The notes: generated from the sequence alone by a model not told the origin. A stretch of DNA of 64,000 bases from Roseobacter litoralis Och 149 (GCF_000154785.2 NC_015730.1:4425501-4489500), one strand, 5' to 3'. Positions 1 through 9,626 are shown, numbered from the stretch's first letter. Program-made: numbers and translations.

Positions 1-1
1 G

Positions 2-70
2 CGCCTGCAACCCGGCCAATCCATCGAAATTGGTTGGCTGCCAGAAGATTGCCGCGCCTTGGACGCCTGA
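2..70 (+). CDS. C-terminal end of an ABC transporter ATPase (PotA-like), partial
   Basis: Only the last 22 codons are in the window, ending in TGA at 68-70. The peptide (LQPGQSIEIGWLPEDCRALDA) has the shape of the C-terminal TOBE domain of spermidine/putrescine-type ABC ATPases, which often ends in a phrase like 'PEDCxxL'. It lies directly upstream of a matching binding protein and two permeases and would supply the ATPase those genes otherwise lack. The rest of the gene is outside the window, so the assignment rests on this short tail and on context. Confidence 0.6.
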   Translation, partial: RLQPGQSIEIGWLPEDCRALDA

Positions 71-190
71 CAGGTTCTTGGCGCGCGACGTATCGTGCCC
101 TTAGTGGGTCACGATCTCAAAGAGGTGGTGAATAAGTCCGTTGTCACCTGCCTCACATTCGAAACGGGCATATAAATCGGGAGACGATGA

Positions 191-1297
191 ATGAAACTGA
201 CCAAATTGCTTTTGGCCTCAAGCGCGTTGACTATGGCCACCGGAATGGCCATCGCGGAAGAGGAAATGGCGAACGAAATGACCATCGTAAGCTGGGGTGG
301 CGCGTATTCAAACTCGCAACAGCAAGCGTATCACAACCCCTATATGGAAAAGACCGGCGTCAATATCATCAACGATGAAAGCTCGGCCGAAGCGGTGTCA
401 AAACTGCGCGCCATGAACGAGGCGGGCAACATCACATGGGATGTGGTGGACGTCGTTGCCGCTGACGCCTTGCGCCTGTGTGACGAAGGTCTGGCGATGG
501 AAATCGACGCGGACGAAATGCTGGCCGCAGCGCCAGACGGAACACCAGCTTCCGAGGATTTCGGCGACCTGCTTGTGGGCGATTGCTTCATCCCGCAGAT
601 CGTCTACTCCACCACTGTCGGCTACCGCACGGACATGGTTGGTGACACACCGCCCACGTCCATCTGCGCATTGTTTGACACCGAAGGTTATCCGGGAAAG
701 CGCGCGCTGGAAAAGCGCCCGATCAACAACATGGAATGGGCGCTGCTGTGTGACGGGGTTGCAAAAGACGACGTCTACGACGTGCTGGAAACGGACGAAG
801 GTCAACAGCAGGCGTTGGACAAGCTGGACACCATCAAAGATGACGTGATCTGGTGGTCCGCGGGTGCGGACACGCCGCAGCTTTTGGCGGATGGCGAAAT
901 CGTCATGGGTTCGACCTACAACGGTCGCCTGTTCTCGGTCATCGAGGAGCAGAAACAGCCCGTGGGTATGCTCTGGGACGCTCAGGTCTTCGATCTGGAC
1001 GGCTGGATCATTCCCGCAGGTCTGCCCGAAGACCGTCTGGCCCGTGCGCTTGACTATGTATATTTTGCGACCGACACGCAGCGTCTGGCAGACCAGTCCA
1101 AGTGGATCAGCTACGGCCCCGCGCGTGCGTCTTCTGCACCATTGGTTGGCACACATGCCGAATTGGGTATCGAAATGGCACCACACATGCCAACCGATCC
1201 GGAAAACGCCAAGAACACGTTCCTCTATAACTACGAGTTCTGGGCTGACTATCGCGACGATATCGACGCGAAATTCCAGGCTTGGCTGGCCCAATAA
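191..1297 (+). CDS. Polyamine-type ABC transporter substrate-binding protein
   Basis: A 368-residue periplasmic solute-binding protein of the PotD/PotF type (SBP_bac family 2-like). Residues 1-22 form a signal peptide (Lys-rich start, hydrophobic core, Ala-x-Ala cleavage site before EEEM). The mature start 'MTIVSWGGAYSNSQQQAY' is typical of the family, which binds spermidine, putrescine or related cationic or small organic solutes. The ATG at 191 is preferred because it starts the signal peptide; it lies shortly after a GGGAGA stretch at 180-185. It sits between the ATPase tail and two permeases, and a strong hairpin follows the gene. The true substrate cannot be read from the sequence. Confidence 0.88.
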   Translation: MKLTKLLLASSALTMATGMAIAEEEMANEMTIVSWGGAYSNSQQQAYHNPYMEKTGVNIINDESSAEAVSKLRAMNEAGNITWDVVDVVAADALRLCDEGLAMEIDADEMLAAAPDGTPASEDFGDLLVGDCFIPQIVYSTTVGYRTDMVGDTPPTSICALFDTEGYPGKRALEKRPINNMEWALLCDGVAKDDVYDVLETDEGQQQALDKLDTIKDDVIWWSAGADTPQLLADGEIVMGSTYNGRLFSVIEEQKQPVGMLWDAQVFDLDGWIIPAGLPEDRLARALDYVYFATDTQRLADQSKWISYGPARASSAPLVGTHAELGIEMAPHMPTDPENAKNTFLYNYEFWADYRDDIDAKFQAWLAQ

Positions 1298-1320
1298 GCG
1301 CCACTGAGCGTCTGAGATCA

Positions 1321-1345
1321 GGAAGGGCGGTACATCCGCCCTTCC
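1321..1345 (+). promoter_or_regulatory. Intercistronic hairpin after the binding-protein gene
   Basis: A perfect 10-bp inverted repeat (GGAAGGGCGG / CCGCCCTTCC) with a 5-nt loop lies 23 bp after the stop codon of the binding-protein gene. No T-run follows, only CACAAGAATAAAAGG. It therefore looks like an mRNA-stabilising or attenuating stem rather than a full terminator. Such stems commonly keep binding-protein transcripts more abundant than the downstream permease part of the operon; that role here is inferred. Confidence 0.65.
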
Positions 1346-1369
1346 CACAAGAATAAAAGGGGACAAAAA

Positions 1370-1657
1370 ATGCCCAAGGGATACATCATCGGCAACATCA
1401 GTCTGAAGAATGCCGACGCATATAAGCCTTACAGTCTGCGCAACGATGAACTGGTGCCACGCTATGGCGGCCGGTTTCTGGCGCGCGGCGGGCCTTCGGA
1501 AATCCTTGAGGGCGAAAGCCGTCCCCGCCATGTCATTATCGAATTCCCGTCCTATGCAGACGCGCTCGCGTTCTACAATGACCCCGATTATCAGGAAAAC
1601 ATGAAAATCCGGCAGGCAAACGCCGAAGGATCCATCATCGTTGTGGAGGGCGTTTGA
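1370..1657 (+). CDS. DUF1330 family protein
   Basis: A 95-residue protein with the pattern of the DUF1330 dimeric alpha/beta-barrel fold (MPKGYIIGNISLKNADAYKPY, then 'RYGGRFLARGG', 'RPRHVIIEFPSYADALAFYNDPDYQ'). It has the usual length for the family and no signal peptide, so it is probably cytoplasmic. The biochemical role of DUF1330 proteins is not established. A ribosome-binding site (AAAAGGGGA) precedes the ATG. It lies inside the transporter operon, 3 bp before the first permease gene. This suggests a role tied to the imported compound, for instance binding or modifying a small metabolite, but that is inference from position only. Confidence 0.85.
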   Translation: MPKGYIIGNISLKNADAYKPYSLRNDELVPRYGGRFLARGGPSEILEGESRPRHVIIEFPSYADALAFYNDPDYQENMKIRQANAEGSIIVVEGV

Positions 1658-1660
1658 GCC

Positions 1661-3301
1661 ATGACCGATACCGCTGAACACTCCGGCCCGATGCTCGCGG
1701 CAGATGGCCGCCCGCTCAAAGTAAGCCTGAACCGTGCGTTGCGCCGCCAAAAGATGCGCGCGCTGTTGCTGATTGCGCCGCTGTTGCTGTTCGTGCTGGT
1801 CACGTTCATCGCGCCGATCGCGGATATGCTGTTCCGCTCCGTCGAAAACCAGATTGTATCCGACACATTGCCCCGCACCACGAGCGAGCTGGCAGCATGG
1901 GATGCGGACACCGGAGAAATCCCACCGCAGGAAACGTTCAACGCGCTGTTCAAGGACGTCTTTATCGCCGCTGAGCGCAAAGCGCATACGCGTCTGGGCT
2001 CGCGGCTCAACTATGAACTGACGGGTGTTTCATCCCTGTTTCGCAAGTCAGGCCGCAGTGTCGATGACATGGCGGAGGTCTATCAGGACCAGTTCGAAGA
2101 CCTCAACGACTTCTGGAAAGAGGGCGAAAACTGGAGCCAGTTGATGGGCTCAGCCGCATGGCTCACGGCAATGAACGGCTGGAGCGAGGACAGCGGACAG
2201 GCGCAGCCGGTTTTCGAGGTGCGTGACGACATCGCTGCCGCCTTGCCGGAAACGACTGCCATCTACGAGGAATTCGCAACCTTCGTTCAGATCGAGGAAG
2301 AAGAACGCCTTACCACCGAAGACCCGTGGGCGTTGGTTTATGCCGCGCTTTATGAGGACTTATCAGCGGGCGCGGACCTGTCCGGCATCACCGGCACAGG
2401 CAGTGCAGAGCTTCAGGCGGCAGCCAATGCCGCAGCGGTGTTTGAAACCGTCGATTTTACTGCGGCCTTTTTCGAGGTGGACGAAGACTGGCACGACATT
2501 GAAGTCTGGCAGACAATTCAGACCTATACCCCCGATTTCACCTCCGGCTATTTCCTGAACGCGGTTGATATGAAAAAATCTCCCGACGGCCCGGAAATGC
2601 GCCCGGAGAACGAACAGCTGCACATCATGCTGTTCATGCGCACGATGTTCATGTCGCTGGTGATCACCGGGAGCTGTATTCTGCTCGGCTATCCTGTTGC
2701 GTGGATACTGGCCAACCTGCCTGCGCGCACGGCGAACCTGCTGATGATCCTCGTGTTGTTGCCGTTCTGGACATCGCTTTTGGTGCGTACCTCGGCATGG
2801 AAGGTGATGTTGCAACAACAGGGCGTCGTGAATGATACCCTTGTCTGGCTTGGGATAGTTGCGGATGACAGTCGCCTTGCGCTGATCAACAACCAGACCG
2901 GTACGATTATCGCGATGACGCATATTCTGCTGCCATTCATGATCCTGCCGCTTTATTCAGTGATGAAAACGATCCCGCCCAGTTATCTGCGCGCCGCCAA
3001 GTCATTGGGGGCCACGAACTGGACGGCCTTCTGGCGGGTCTATTTCCCGCAGTCCGTGCCCGGTATCGGCGCGGGGTCCATCCTCGTGTTCATCCTGTCC
3101 ATTGGGTACTACATCACGCCAGAGATTGTGGGGGGCACCACCGGTACATTCATTTCCAACCGGATCGCCTATCACATTTCCAGCTCACTGAACTGGGGTC
3201 TGGCCGCAGCACTTGGGGCCATTCTGCTGGTGGTCGTTCTGGCGCTCTATTGGGCTTACGATCGAATTGTTGGCATCGACAACGTGAAATTGGGAGGCTG
3301 A
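1661..3301 (+). CDS. ABC transporter permease, PotB-like, with large insert
   Basis: Inner-membrane permease of 546 residues. Residues about 37-60 form the first membrane helix. A hydrophilic stretch of about 250 residues follows, probably periplasmic, and only then the usual core of five helices (from about residue 325). The EAA loop that contacts the ATPase is visible at about 442-470 (YLRAAKSLGATNWTAFWRVY). PotB homologues are usually about 280-320 residues, so the insert between helix 1 and the core is unusual, although similar long permeases occur in Rhodobacteraceae. The start is 3 bp after the DUF1330 stop, and the next permease begins 3 bp after this stop, indicating one operon. Confidence 0.87.
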   Translation: MTDTAEHSGPMLAADGRPLKVSLNRALRRQKMRALLLIAPLLLFVLVTFIAPIADMLFRSVENQIVSDTLPRTTSELAAWDADTGEIPPQETFNALFKDVFIAAERKAHTRLGSRLNYELTGVSSLFRKSGRSVDDMAEVYQDQFEDLNDFWKEGENWSQLMGSAAWLTAMNGWSEDSGQAQPVFEVRDDIAAALPETTAIYEEFATFVQIEEEERLTTEDPWALVYAALYEDLSAGADLSGITGTGSAELQAAANAAAVFETVDFTAAFFEVDEDWHDIEVWQTIQTYTPDFTSGYFLNAVDMKKSPDGPEMRPENEQLHIMLFMRTMFMSLVITGSCILLGYPVAWILANLPARTANLLMILVLLPFWTSLLVRTSAWKVMLQQQGVVNDTLVWLGIVADDSRLALINNQTGTIIAMTHILLPFMILPLYSVMKTIPPSYLRAAKSLGATNWTAFWRVYFPQSVPGIGAGSILVFILSIGYYITPEIVGGTTGTFISNRIAYHISSSLNWGLAAALGAILLVVVLALYWAYDRIVGIDNVKLGG

Positions 3302-3304
3302 CAC

Positions 3305-4483
3305 ATGGTAGCCCTGACACCTGTATCCCGGACTGAACCGTCCTTTTATGTCCCGGTTGTGGCCGCGTTCGGTGCCTTTGCCGGCCTTTTGGTCGGCACG
3401 GCGCAGGGCAGTTCTCTGCTCGGCGTTATCATTGGCGCGGCGCTGATGGGTGCTGTTTCCTTTGTTCTGACCAAGGTTATCAAAAACGAAAAGATCTGTG
3501 TCTGGGGCCTTGTCATTCTGCTGGGTATAACCGGGTTCCTGATGGGCGGTATTCCGGCGGGTCTGATCGGGGCGGCATTCGGATGGTTTTTTGCCTGGCT
3601 GAGCTTTTGGCTCTACGAGTCGCGCTATCGTCAGCATCTCGTGCCCTACCTCACACCGGGGCAGGTCCTGTGGCATTACACCTTCCGTGTGATCTGCGGC
3701 GCGATCCTCGTGTTTCTCATCACGCCGATCCTTGTGGTCATGCCGCTGAGTTTCAACGCGCAGAACTTCTTTACCTTCACGCCTGAAATGCTGCGTTTTG
3801 ATCCGGCGGGCTATTCGCTGAAACACTACGAGGATTTCTTTACCAATTCGGACTGGCAAGGTGCCTTGGCCAATTCGGTCAAGATCGCCCCGGCCGCGAC
3901 ATTGCTCTCGGTGACCTTCGGTACATTGGCGGCCATCGGCCTTAGCCAGCCGCATGTTCCGTTCCGCCGCGCCATCATGGCCATTCTCATTTCACCCATG
4001 ATCGTGCCCCTGATTATTTCAGCTGCGGGTATGTACTTTTTCTACAGCCGCATCGGCCTGCAGGGCACCTATATGGGCGTTGTGCTCGCGCATGCGGCCT
4101 TGGGTATCCCCTTTGTCATCATCACGGTGACTGCAACGCTGGTGGGTTTTGACAACTCGCTGACGCGCGCTGCGGCCAATATGGGCGCGAACCCTGTCAC
4201 AACATTCTTTCGGGTGCAGATGCCGCTTATTCTGCCGGGTGTCATATCGGGTGGCCTTTTCGCGTTTATCACCTCCTTTGACGAAGTGGTCGTGGTGTTG
4301 TTTGTCGGCTCTGCCGGTCAGAAAACGCTGCCCTGGCAAATGTTCACAGGTCTGCGCGAACAGATCAGCCCGACGATCCTCGCCGTGGCGACGATCCTCG
4401 TGTTTATCTCAATCGCCCTGCTGACAGTGGTGGAATTGCTGCGTCGGCGGTCTGAACGACTACGCGGGATGAGCCCCGCGTAG
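3305..4483 (+). CDS. ABC transporter permease, PotC-like
   Basis: Second inner-membrane permease (392 residues) of the polyamine-type transporter. The C-terminal 260 residues carry the PotC-like core with an EAA loop at about 286-312 (LTRAAANMGANPVTTFFRV). The first 115 residues contain three or four additional hydrophobic segments rich in Gly and Ala, absent from ordinary PotC proteins of about 260 residues. With the long first permease this makes an enlarged transporter variant. It is the last gene of the operon; the next gene is convergent. Confidence 0.87.
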   Translation: MVALTPVSRTEPSFYVPVVAAFGAFAGLLVGTAQGSSLLGVIIGAALMGAVSFVLTKVIKNEKICVWGLVILLGITGFLMGGIPAGLIGAAFGWFFAWLSFWLYESRYRQHLVPYLTPGQVLWHYTFRVICGAILVFLITPILVVMPLSFNAQNFFTFTPEMLRFDPAGYSLKHYEDFFTNSDWQGALANSVKIAPAATLLSVTFGTLAAIGLSQPHVPFRRAIMAILISPMIVPLIISAAGMYFFYSRIGLQGTYMGVVLAHAALGIPFVIITVTATLVGFDNSLTRAAANMGANPVTTFFRVQMPLILPGVISGGLFAFITSFDEVVVVLFVGSAGQKTLPWQMFTGLREQISPTILAVATILVFISIALLTVVELLRRRSERLRGMSPA

Positions 4484-4523
4484 CCTGAACGACGCCAATG
4501 CTTTTTCTATTGCGCGGTAAACC

Positions 4524-5879
4524 TCACCGCAGTTTTTGCAGCAAAGCTGACGAGGCATAGCCATCAGGAACCAGACCACGGTTGCGTTGAAAGGCGCGGA
4601 TTGCGTCAATCGTGTTTGGACCAATACGCCCGTCAACGCCTTGTGTGTTGAACCCTGCGCGGGTCAACCGCTGCTGTATTTCCTTGCGTTCCGCAAAAGT
4701 CAGCGCTCTTTCGTCCGTGGGCCAGCTTGACCGGATCGGGCCGCCCCCTTTGATACGGTCGCTCAGATGGCCCACCCCGATGACATAGGCATCCGCGGCA
4801 TTATACCGTTCGATGGCGGCGAAATTATCAAAGATCATGAAGGCTGCACCCCCCGCACCCGCAGGCAGTAGAATGGCCGCGCGCCCGTGATTGGCCACTT
4901 TGCGACCGCTCATGTCTCTGACACCCAAGCGCGCCCATGCACCGGGCGTCTTCTTGGTGCTCCGGTTGGCCTGCGCATAGTCAAACCCTTGCGGCAGTTG
5001 CACTTCAACGCCCCAGGGCTGGCCGGTTTTCCAGCCTGCGTTTTTCAGATAGGCTGCGGTGGAAGCCAGCGCGTCGGTTGGATCCTCCGACCAGATGTCG
5101 CGCCGCCCATCGCCCGTGAAATCAACGGCATAGGCAAGGTAAGACGTGGGAATAAACTGCGTATGCCCCATGGCCCCGGCCCAGCTGCCGGTCATATTGC
5201 GCGGGGCCGTGTCCCCGTTTTGCAGGATTTTCAGCGCCGCGATTAGTTGCTCTTCGAAAAACGCGCCGCGCCGTCCTTCATAGGCCAAAGTCGACAGCGA
5301 GCGGATCACATCATTTGAGCCACGATACGCGCCATAGCCGCTTTCCAGCCCCCAGACCGCGACGACGACTTCTTTTTCGACCCCGTAGCGCCGCTCAATC
5401 GCCTCCAGCGTTGTGCGATGTTTTGCCAGTGCCGCCTTGCCATTCGCGATGCGCCGATCCGAGGCCGCGCTTGCAAGATACTGCCAAATCGTCTTGGTAA
5501 ATTCCGACTGATTTCTGTCCCGCCGGATGACATCACTGTCAAACGTCACACCGCGAAATGCCGGGTCCAGCGTTGCCGATCTGATCCCTTGCCGGGTGGC
5601 GCGCTGTTTGAAGCCTGATACCCAAGCGTCAAACCCGGCGGCGGAAGTGGCCAGCGCAAGAGCAGTTTCGGCTTGGCCCTTGATGGTATCCGACCTCAGT
5701 TTGGGTCGCATCACCTGCTCAATCGCGGTGCCTGACGCGGCTACGTCGACTATGTTTAGCGGCGGCGCAACGGCCGGGCGCACTACGGGCCGTAAGGATT
5801 GCCCGGACGTCTGGGCAAAAGCACCATTTGCCCCCAACACCAAGCCAAGCATACCCGACCAAAAGATCATGCGTTTCAT
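4524..5879 (-). CDS. Lytic murein transglycosylase (MltB-like) with peptidoglycan-binding domain
   Basis: A 451-residue exported enzyme that would cleave the MurNAc-GlcNAc bond of peptidoglycan with formation of 1,6-anhydro-MurNAc. A signal peptide covers residues 1-22 (…GANGAFA/QTS). The SLT_2/MltB domain spans about 75-375 and contains the catalytic Glu (E179) in 'WGLESGYG', plus 'AGAMGHTQFIPTSYLAYAVDFTGDGRRD'. A PG_binding_1 domain occupies about 400-451 ('GVDGRIGPNTIDAIRAFQ'). Length and domain order match alphaproteobacterial MltB-family proteins. No lipobox Cys is seen, so it is likely soluble in the periplasm. It is convergent with the transporter operon. Confidence 0.93.
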   Translation of the reverse strand: MKRMIFWSGMLGLVLGANGAFAQTSGQSLRPVVRPAVAPPLNIVDVAASGTAIEQVMRPKLRSDTIKGQAETALALATSAAGFDAWVSGFKQRATRQGIRSATLDPAFRGVTFDSDVIRRDRNQSEFTKTIWQYLASAASDRRIANGKAALAKHRTTLEAIERRYGVEKEVVVAVWGLESGYGAYRGSNDVIRSLSTLAYEGRRGAFFEEQLIAALKILQNGDTAPRNMTGSWAGAMGHTQFIPTSYLAYAVDFTGDGRRDIWSEDPTDALASTAAYLKNAGWKTGQPWGVEVQLPQGFDYAQANRSTKKTPGAWARLGVRDMSGRKVANHGRAAILLPAGAGGAAFMIFDNFAAIERYNAADAYVIGVGHLSDRIKGGGPIRSSWPTDERALTFAERKEIQQRLTRAGFNTQGVDGRIGPNTIDAIRAFQRNRGLVPDGYASSALLQKLR

Positions 5880-6073
5880 GAAAATATCCTGCTACGGTTT
5901 TTTATTATTAATGACAGTGTAGCGCGACTTTGCTTTCGGAAAAAGAACTCTGTGTCTTTATCGCGGCCTGTCGCCGACAGCGAAAGGGATTGGTCGTTCT
6001 ACGCAGCGCTTGTTGCACCGGCACAGATGAGTTGTCTAACATGCGCTGAGCATTGCACGTCACGCAGGATTGA

Positions 6074-6769
6074 ATGATGATCAAACTATTGACCTTTCCA
6101 CCGGCGTTCGGGCTCTTTGCGGCGAGCCCGTTCTGCGTCAAAGCTGCCTATCTCTTGAATATGTCCGGCCAGAAATGGGAGCGTGAGGATATTCTGGACC
6201 CGCGCAAAATGCCCTACGGAAAGCTGCCTGCCATCCGCGCAGGGGACCGGTTGATTGCAGACAGCGACCGTATTCAGGCATACCTTGAAAGCGAGGGTGC
6301 GGATTTCAACAAAGGGTTATCGGACCTCGACAAGGCCAATGCCCGCGCCTTTATTCGCATGTCTGAGGAACATTTGTATTTCCATCTGGTGCTCGACCGA
6401 TGGGCCGATGACGCCATTTGGCCCAAGGTGCGCGATGTCTATTTTTCGCAAGTCCCGCCCGGCCTGCGCCATGTCATCGCAGCCAGTGTGCGCAGAAAGA
6501 CCCTGAGTGGGCTGCACGCACAGGGCCTCGGTCGGCTCAGCCAAGAGGAACGTTTGGCGAGAATAGAGCCTGATATAGATGCGATCACCGTGCGTTTACG
6601 GCACAGTAAATTCCTGTTTGGGGACCAGCCAACCGCCGCCGATGCCTCTGTCGCGCCCATGTTGGCGGCCGCAACCGCATCGCCGGGAGTAACGCCGATG
6701 GGCCGGATGATCTCAGGGAATGAGGTCTTGATGACGTATATCGCAGGGGTCGAGGAAAGCTGCGGTTAG
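6074..6769 (+). CDS. Glutathione S-transferase family protein
   Basis: A 231-residue protein with an N-terminal thioredoxin-like GST domain (residues 1-75: 'SPFCVKAAYLLN', the cis-Pro 'GKLPAI', and 'IADSDRIQAYLES') and an all-helical C-terminal domain. The pattern is that of the proteobacterial GSTs resembling metaxin/FAXC. The substrate is unknown. It is convergent with rnr and the two coding regions overlap by 4 bp. No operon partner is evident. Confidence 0.85.
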   Translation: MMIKLLTFPPAFGLFAASPFCVKAAYLLNMSGQKWEREDILDPRKMPYGKLPAIRAGDRLIADSDRIQAYLESEGADFNKGLSDLDKANARAFIRMSEEHLYFHLVLDRWADDAIWPKVRDVYFSQVPPGLRHVIAASVRRKTLSGLHAQGLGRLSQEERLARIEPDIDAITVRLRHSKFLFGDQPTAADASVAPMLAAATASPGVTPMGRMISGNEVLMTYIAGVEESCG

Positions 6770-9021
6770 CTCCGGCTGCGTTTCACCTTGCGTTTGATTT
6801 TATCCGCCTTGCGCTTGGCTTTGACACCGCGCTTGCGCGGCGTGCGTCCCGCAGGTGATCTGCGCCCCTGCGCCAGTTTCGCGCCCTCAAGTTCCAGCAG
6901 CTCAAGCGCGATCCCGCCGGTGATGGGTGCCGCCTCTGCCAGACGGACGGTGGCGCGCTGTCCAAGACCAATGATCTGACCGCTGTCTGCGCCCATCAGG
7001 GTCATGGTTTCCGCGTCGAAATGAAAATACTCGTTGCCGATGGAACGCATCGGCACCAAACCATCCGCCCCCGTCTCGTCCAGCTTAACAAAGATGCCAA
7101 AGCGCGCGATGCCACTGACGCGCCCGGTAAATTCGCTGCCAACCCGTTCGCTTAGATAGGAGGCAAGGTAACGGTCGGTCGTGTCGCGTTCCGCAACCAT
7201 CGAACGACGCTCGGTGTCCGAGATATGCGTGCCGGTGTCTTCGAGGCCGTCTGCGTCTTCGGGCCGCAAACCGTCCTTGCCCCACCCATGGGCAGAAATC
7301 AAAGCGCGGTGCACGATCAGATCGGCATAGCGCCGAATGGGGGAGGTGAAATGCGCATAGCGCGGCAAGGCCAGTCCGAAATGGCCCAGATTGATCGGCC
7401 CATAATAGGCCTGCGTCATCGAACGCAGGGTGGAGATGTTGATCAGCTCCGCCTCGTCACTGCCCGCAGCCTCCTGCAACAAGCGATTCAGATGCGCGGT
7501 CTTGAGCACCTGACCCTTGGCCAGATTATACCCGCTGGCGCGGGCGGTTTCGCGCAGCGCATCCAGTTTCTCCGGGCTTGGTTCTTCATGAACGCGGAAC
7601 AGCAGCGGGGATTTCTTTTCGATCAGCGTCTCGGCGGCGGCGACATTCGCCAGCACCATGAATTCTTCGATCAGGCGATGCGCATCGAGCCGCTCTTTGA
7701 AGCTGACGGAGGTGACGGTGCCATCCTCCGCCAATTCGATGCGCCGCTCTGGCAAATCCAGCTCAAGCGGTTGACGCCGGGCGCGCGCCGTCACAAGGGC
7801 AGCGTAAGCGGCGTAGAGCGGTTTTAAAACAGGCTCCAACAGGGGCTGTGTGCGTTCATTCGCCGTGCCGTCGATGGCGGCTTGCACCTCTTCATAGTGC
7901 AGGGAGGCAGGTGATTGCATCAAGGCGCGGTAAAAGCGGTGGCGCAGTTTGTTTCCGTCGGCATCAAGGACCATCTCGACCGCGATGCAGGCCCGTGGCA
8001 CCCCTTCGTGCAGAGAACACAGATCACCGGACAACCGGTCCGGCAGCATCGGCACCACGCGGTCCGGGAAATAGGTGGAGTTGCCCCGCTTGCGCGCCTC
8101 GCGATCCAGTGCGCTCCCCGGCGTCACATAGGCTGCAACATCCGCAATCGCGACCCAGACCACATGCCCGCCCTCGTTTTTCGGGTCCTCATCTGCATGC
8201 GCGAAACAGGCGTCATCATGATCCCGCGCATCCGACGGGTCGATGGTGATCAACGGAAGGTCGCGCAAATCCTTGCGACCTTCAGGGCCAACGGGTTTTG
8301 CGGCATCTGCCGCTGCGATCACATCATCGGGAAAGCTGTCTGGGATACCATGCTGGTGGATCGCAATCAGCGATACCGCCTTGGGCGCCGATGGATCGCC
8401 CAAGCGTTCAACGATCCGCGCGCGCGGCAATCCCATCCGTGCCTTGGGTCCGGCTTGTTCTGCCTCGACCAGTTCGCCGTCCTTGGCACCATGTGTTGCC
8501 CCGCTGGCAACCTGCCATTCCTTGTCCGACCCTTTATCAATCGGCTGGATGCGCCCACCCTCAGCCGTCTGGCGGAACACGCCGACAACACGGCGTGGGT
8601 TCGTGCCGATGCGGCGGATCAGGCGCGCCTCATAGTGATGTGTATCGTTCTTGACCAACGTCAGACGCGCGAGGATACGATCCCCCGCGCCCATCGCCGG
8701 ATCGGACGCACGAGGTATCAGCAGGACGATGGGTTCCTGCCCGGTGCCGTGCCATTCCATGGGTTTGGCATACAGATCACCGTCGTCATCCGGCCCGGTG
8801 ATCTGCAAGACGCTGACCGGCGGCAGGCGTTCGGGGTCCTGATAGCTGCGGTTGCGCTTTTCAAGGTGGCCATCGGCCTCAAGTTCCTTGAGCACGCGCT
8901 TGAGATCAATCCGCGCGGCCCCCTTGATGCCGAACGCCTTGGCGATGTCGCGCTTGGCGGTCAGGGTCGGGTTTTGTTCAATCCACTCAAGGATGTCGTT
9001 TTTTGTGGGCAGGCTGCTCAT
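6766..9021 (-). CDS. rnr: Ribonuclease R
   Basis: A 3'-5' exoribonuclease of the RNase II/RNB family, 751 residues, acting on structured RNA and in rRNA/mRNA turnover. An N-terminal winged-helix region (about 1-60) is followed by cold-shock domains (about 65-200). The RNB catalytic domain starts near residue 255; its metal-binding aspartates lie in 'DPSDARDHDDACF' (261-273). An S1 RNA-binding domain (about 640-715) and a basic Lys/Arg-rich tail complete the protein, as in RNase R rather than RNase II. It starts 5 bp after the end of the upstream gene, suggesting co-transcription with the DUF2064 gene and dapE. Confidence 0.96.
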   Translation of the reverse strand: MSSLPTKNDILEWIEQNPTLTAKRDIAKAFGIKGAARIDLKRVLKELEADGHLEKRNRSYQDPERLPPVSVLQITGPDDDGDLYAKPMEWHGTGQEPIVLLIPRASDPAMGAGDRILARLTLVKNDTHHYEARLIRRIGTNPRRVVGVFRQTAEGGRIQPIDKGSDKEWQVASGATHGAKDGELVEAEQAGPKARMGLPRARIVERLGDPSAPKAVSLIAIHQHGIPDSFPDDVIAAADAAKPVGPEGRKDLRDLPLITIDPSDARDHDDACFAHADEDPKNEGGHVVWVAIADVAAYVTPGSALDREARKRGNSTYFPDRVVPMLPDRLSGDLCSLHEGVPRACIAVEMVLDADGNKLRHRFYRALMQSPASLHYEEVQAAIDGTANERTQPLLEPVLKPLYAAYAALVTARARRQPLELDLPERRIELAEDGTVTSVSFKERLDAHRLIEEFMVLANVAAAETLIEKKSPLLFRVHEEPSPEKLDALRETARASGYNLAKGQVLKTAHLNRLLQEAAGSDEAELINISTLRSMTQAYYGPINLGHFGLALPRYAHFTSPIRRYADLIVHRALISAHGWGKDGLRPEDADGLEDTGTHISDTERRSMVAERDTTDRYLASYLSERVGSEFTGRVSGIARFGIFVKLDETGADGLVPMRSIGNEYFHFDAETMTLMGADSGQIIGLGQRATVRLAEAAPITGGIALELLELEGAKLAQGRRSPAGRTPRKRGVKAKRKADKIKRKVKRSRS

Positions 9022-9026
9022 CCCTG

Positions 9027-9626
9027 TCAGGTAGCACGCTGCCCCCGTGCCGTCATGCGCAAATCAGCGGTTGTGTCCACATCCTGCAGTTTATCTACGT
9101 AAGCCACTGAAAAATCACCGAGCGAGCGTAACGTATCGGCCAGCGCAAATTCTGTTGACCAGCGCACCGATTGAAACAATTGCGGCCGGGCAGGGCGCGC
9201 ATTCTTCAGACCGATCAACCAGTAGCCGCCATCATAGGCAGGCCCCAGAACCGCATCCGCATGGCCAAGCGCCCTGAACGCCCGCGCAATATGACGCCGC
9301 TCAATCCCCGGAATGTCGGCACCGATGACGCAGACCGGACCGGGTCCTTGCCCCCGCAACGCGCGCTTCATGCGGGTGCCCAGATCACCCTTTCCTTGGG
9401 GGACGCGGCGCAGACCACGGGGCCAGACGCGGCTTTTTAGCCCTTCGTTGTCCGGGGAGACCATCAGAACGACATCCCAGCGTGGGTCCTGCAGCCGCCG
9501 GATCAGCGCGGTTGCCTGATGGCGAAACCACCAGGCCGCATTGGTCATGCCGATCTCGTGGCCCAAACGGGTCTTGACCCGACCGGGGCGCGGCTCCTTA
9601 AGCATGATCGCAAGGGTGCGTCTCAT
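9027..9626 (-). CDS. DUF2064 / TIGR04282-type glycosyltransferase-like protein
   Basis: A 199-residue protein of the TIGR04282 (DUF2064) family, related to GT-A nucleotide-diphospho-sugar transferases. Visible features are the N-terminal '[14 protein letters not shown]', '[11 protein letters not shown]', 'VIGADIPGI' (the DxD-like position) and '[15 protein letters not shown]'. Some relatives are annotated in arsenosugar synthesis, but function in this organism is not established and no arsenic genes are nearby. Its ATG overlaps the dapE stop by 4 bp, so translation is probably coupled to dapE. Confidence 0.85.
   Translation of the reverse strand: MRRTLAIMLKEPRPGRVKTRLGHEIGMTNAAWWFRHQATALIRRLQDPRWDVVLMVSPDNEGLKSRVWPRGLRRVPQGKGDLGTRMKRALRGQGPGPVCVIGADIPGIERRHIARAFRALGHADAVLGPAYDGGYWLIGLKNARPARPQLFQSVRWSTEFALADTLRSLGDFSVAYVDKLQDVDTTADLRMTARGQRAT

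Noticed and set aside
398..1987. 529-residue minus-strand open frame opposite the binding-protein and DUF1330 genes
   Set aside because: It is antisense to genes with clear family motifs, is rich in Arg, His and Cys with no domain, and is a GC-rich shadow frame.
7915..9102. 395-residue plus-strand open frame opposite rnr
   Set aside because: Antisense shadow of RNase R; composition typical of third-position GC frames and no recognisable domain.
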